Positions 23,951-24,132 of a stretch of 24,132 nt of DNA are shown here, piece by piece. The notes beneath the pieces were generated by a model. The model had not been told where the DNA came from and did no database searches. It was given only the letters and a program-made list of their open reading frames with translations. Made by a program: the position numbers and the translations under genes. Source of the stretch: an uncultured Flavobacteriaceae bacterium (GTDB lineage: Bacteria > Bacteroidota > Bacteroidia > Flavobacteriales > Flavobacteriaceae); NCBI GenBank assembly GCA_938018045.1, contig CALIIP010000134.1, positions 1 to 24,132 on the forward strand, read 5' to 3'. Positions within the stretch are counted from its first letter, which is position 1. Every line of letters starts with the position of its first letter.

Positions 23951-24132
23951 ATGAAAAATATATTTTTAACACTTATCGCTATTTCGTTCATAAGTTGTAG
24001 CACAAAGCAAAAACAAGAAAAAGTAGCAACACAAGAAATTCAAAAAGAAGTAATTGAATTAATTTCTGTGGCTCAATTGCAAAAAATTGATGTATCAGCA
24101 CAATTAATTGATGTTCGAACACCAGAAGAATA
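23951..24132 (+). CDS. Lipoprotein with rhodanese-like domain (3' partial)
   Basis: The frame from the ATG at 23951 is open to the window end, giving 60 codons. The N-terminus MKNIFLTLIAISFISCSTK is a lipoprotein signal with the lipidated Cys at residue 16 (FISC). A Lys/Glu/Gln-rich linker follows, then a segment ISVAQLQKID...AQLIDVRTPEE, which is the start of a rhodanese domain (the 'LIDVRTPEE' strand-loop). The catalytic Cys loop is beyond the edge, so whether it is an active sulfurtransferase cannot be seen. Probably cotranscribed with ruvB, with a gap of 31 bases. Confidence 0.8.
   Translation, partial: MKNIFLTLIAISFISCSTKQKQEKVATQEIQKEVIELISVAQLQKIDVSAQLIDVRTPEE

Overview
The window is chromosomal DNA from a member of the Bacteroidota, most likely a marine-type Flavobacteriaceae. 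The DNA is AT-rich and gene starts mostly lack a Shine-Dalgarno sequence and have A-rich leaders instead. Several promoters match the Bacteroidota form with a TAnnTTTG -7 box. The respiratory cluster (alternative complex III genes followed directly by coxB and coxA) and the rimP-nusA-infB order also fit. I saw no insertion sequence, prophage, CRISPR array, tRNA or rRNA gene. No gap without a gene exceeds 300 bases; the largest is about 240 bases, between the SPOR gene and actA.

Region 1 (1-4121) is the end of a uronate catabolic operon, with all genes on the + strand and tightly spaced. It holds the tail of a GntR/FCD-type regulator, a hexuronate-type MFS transporter, an SDR reductase, 2-keto-3-deoxygluconate (KDG) kinase and KDPG aldolase, and ends in a strong terminator. 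Together they would import an unsaturated or keto-uronate, reduce it to KDG, phosphorylate it and cleave it to pyruvate and glyceraldehyde 3-phosphate. The set resembles the monomer-processing part of flavobacterial alginate loci, but pectin or another polyuronide is possible because no lyase is in view.

Region 2 (4211-5978) has an EamA-type transporter on + and a tandem universal stress protein on -, which converge.

Region 3 (6046-10692) is the rimP-nusA-infB operon for ribosome maturation, transcription elongation and translation initiation. It has a clear promoter, a terminator-like hairpin in the leader just before rimP, and a terminator shared with the convergent SPOR gene.

Region 4 (10744-22880) is a small exported SPOR-domain protein on -, divergent from the long + strand operon actA-actB-actC-actD-actE-actF-coxB-coxA. 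This encodes alternative complex III (quinol:cytochrome c oxidoreductase) and the two core subunits of an aa3-type oxidase. Quinol electrons pass through the ActB/ActC/ActF core to the c-hemes of ActA and ActE, then to CuA in CoxB and the heme-copper site in CoxA. Notable points are an extra monoheme domain on ActA, a helix-hairpin-helix tail on ActC, a His-rich segment in ActF and a Lys in the CuA loop of CoxB.

Region 5 (22861-24132) has ruvB, whose promoter overlaps the terminator of the cox operon and which looks almost leaderless, then the start of a lipoprotein entering a rhodanese domain, cut by the window edge.

I do not see a wholly new defence or mobile system. The most useful leads are regulatory (the rimP leader hairpin, the ruvB terminator-promoter overlap, palindromes in the SPOR/actA gap, a dispersed intergenic repeat) and unusual domain additions in the respiratory subunits.
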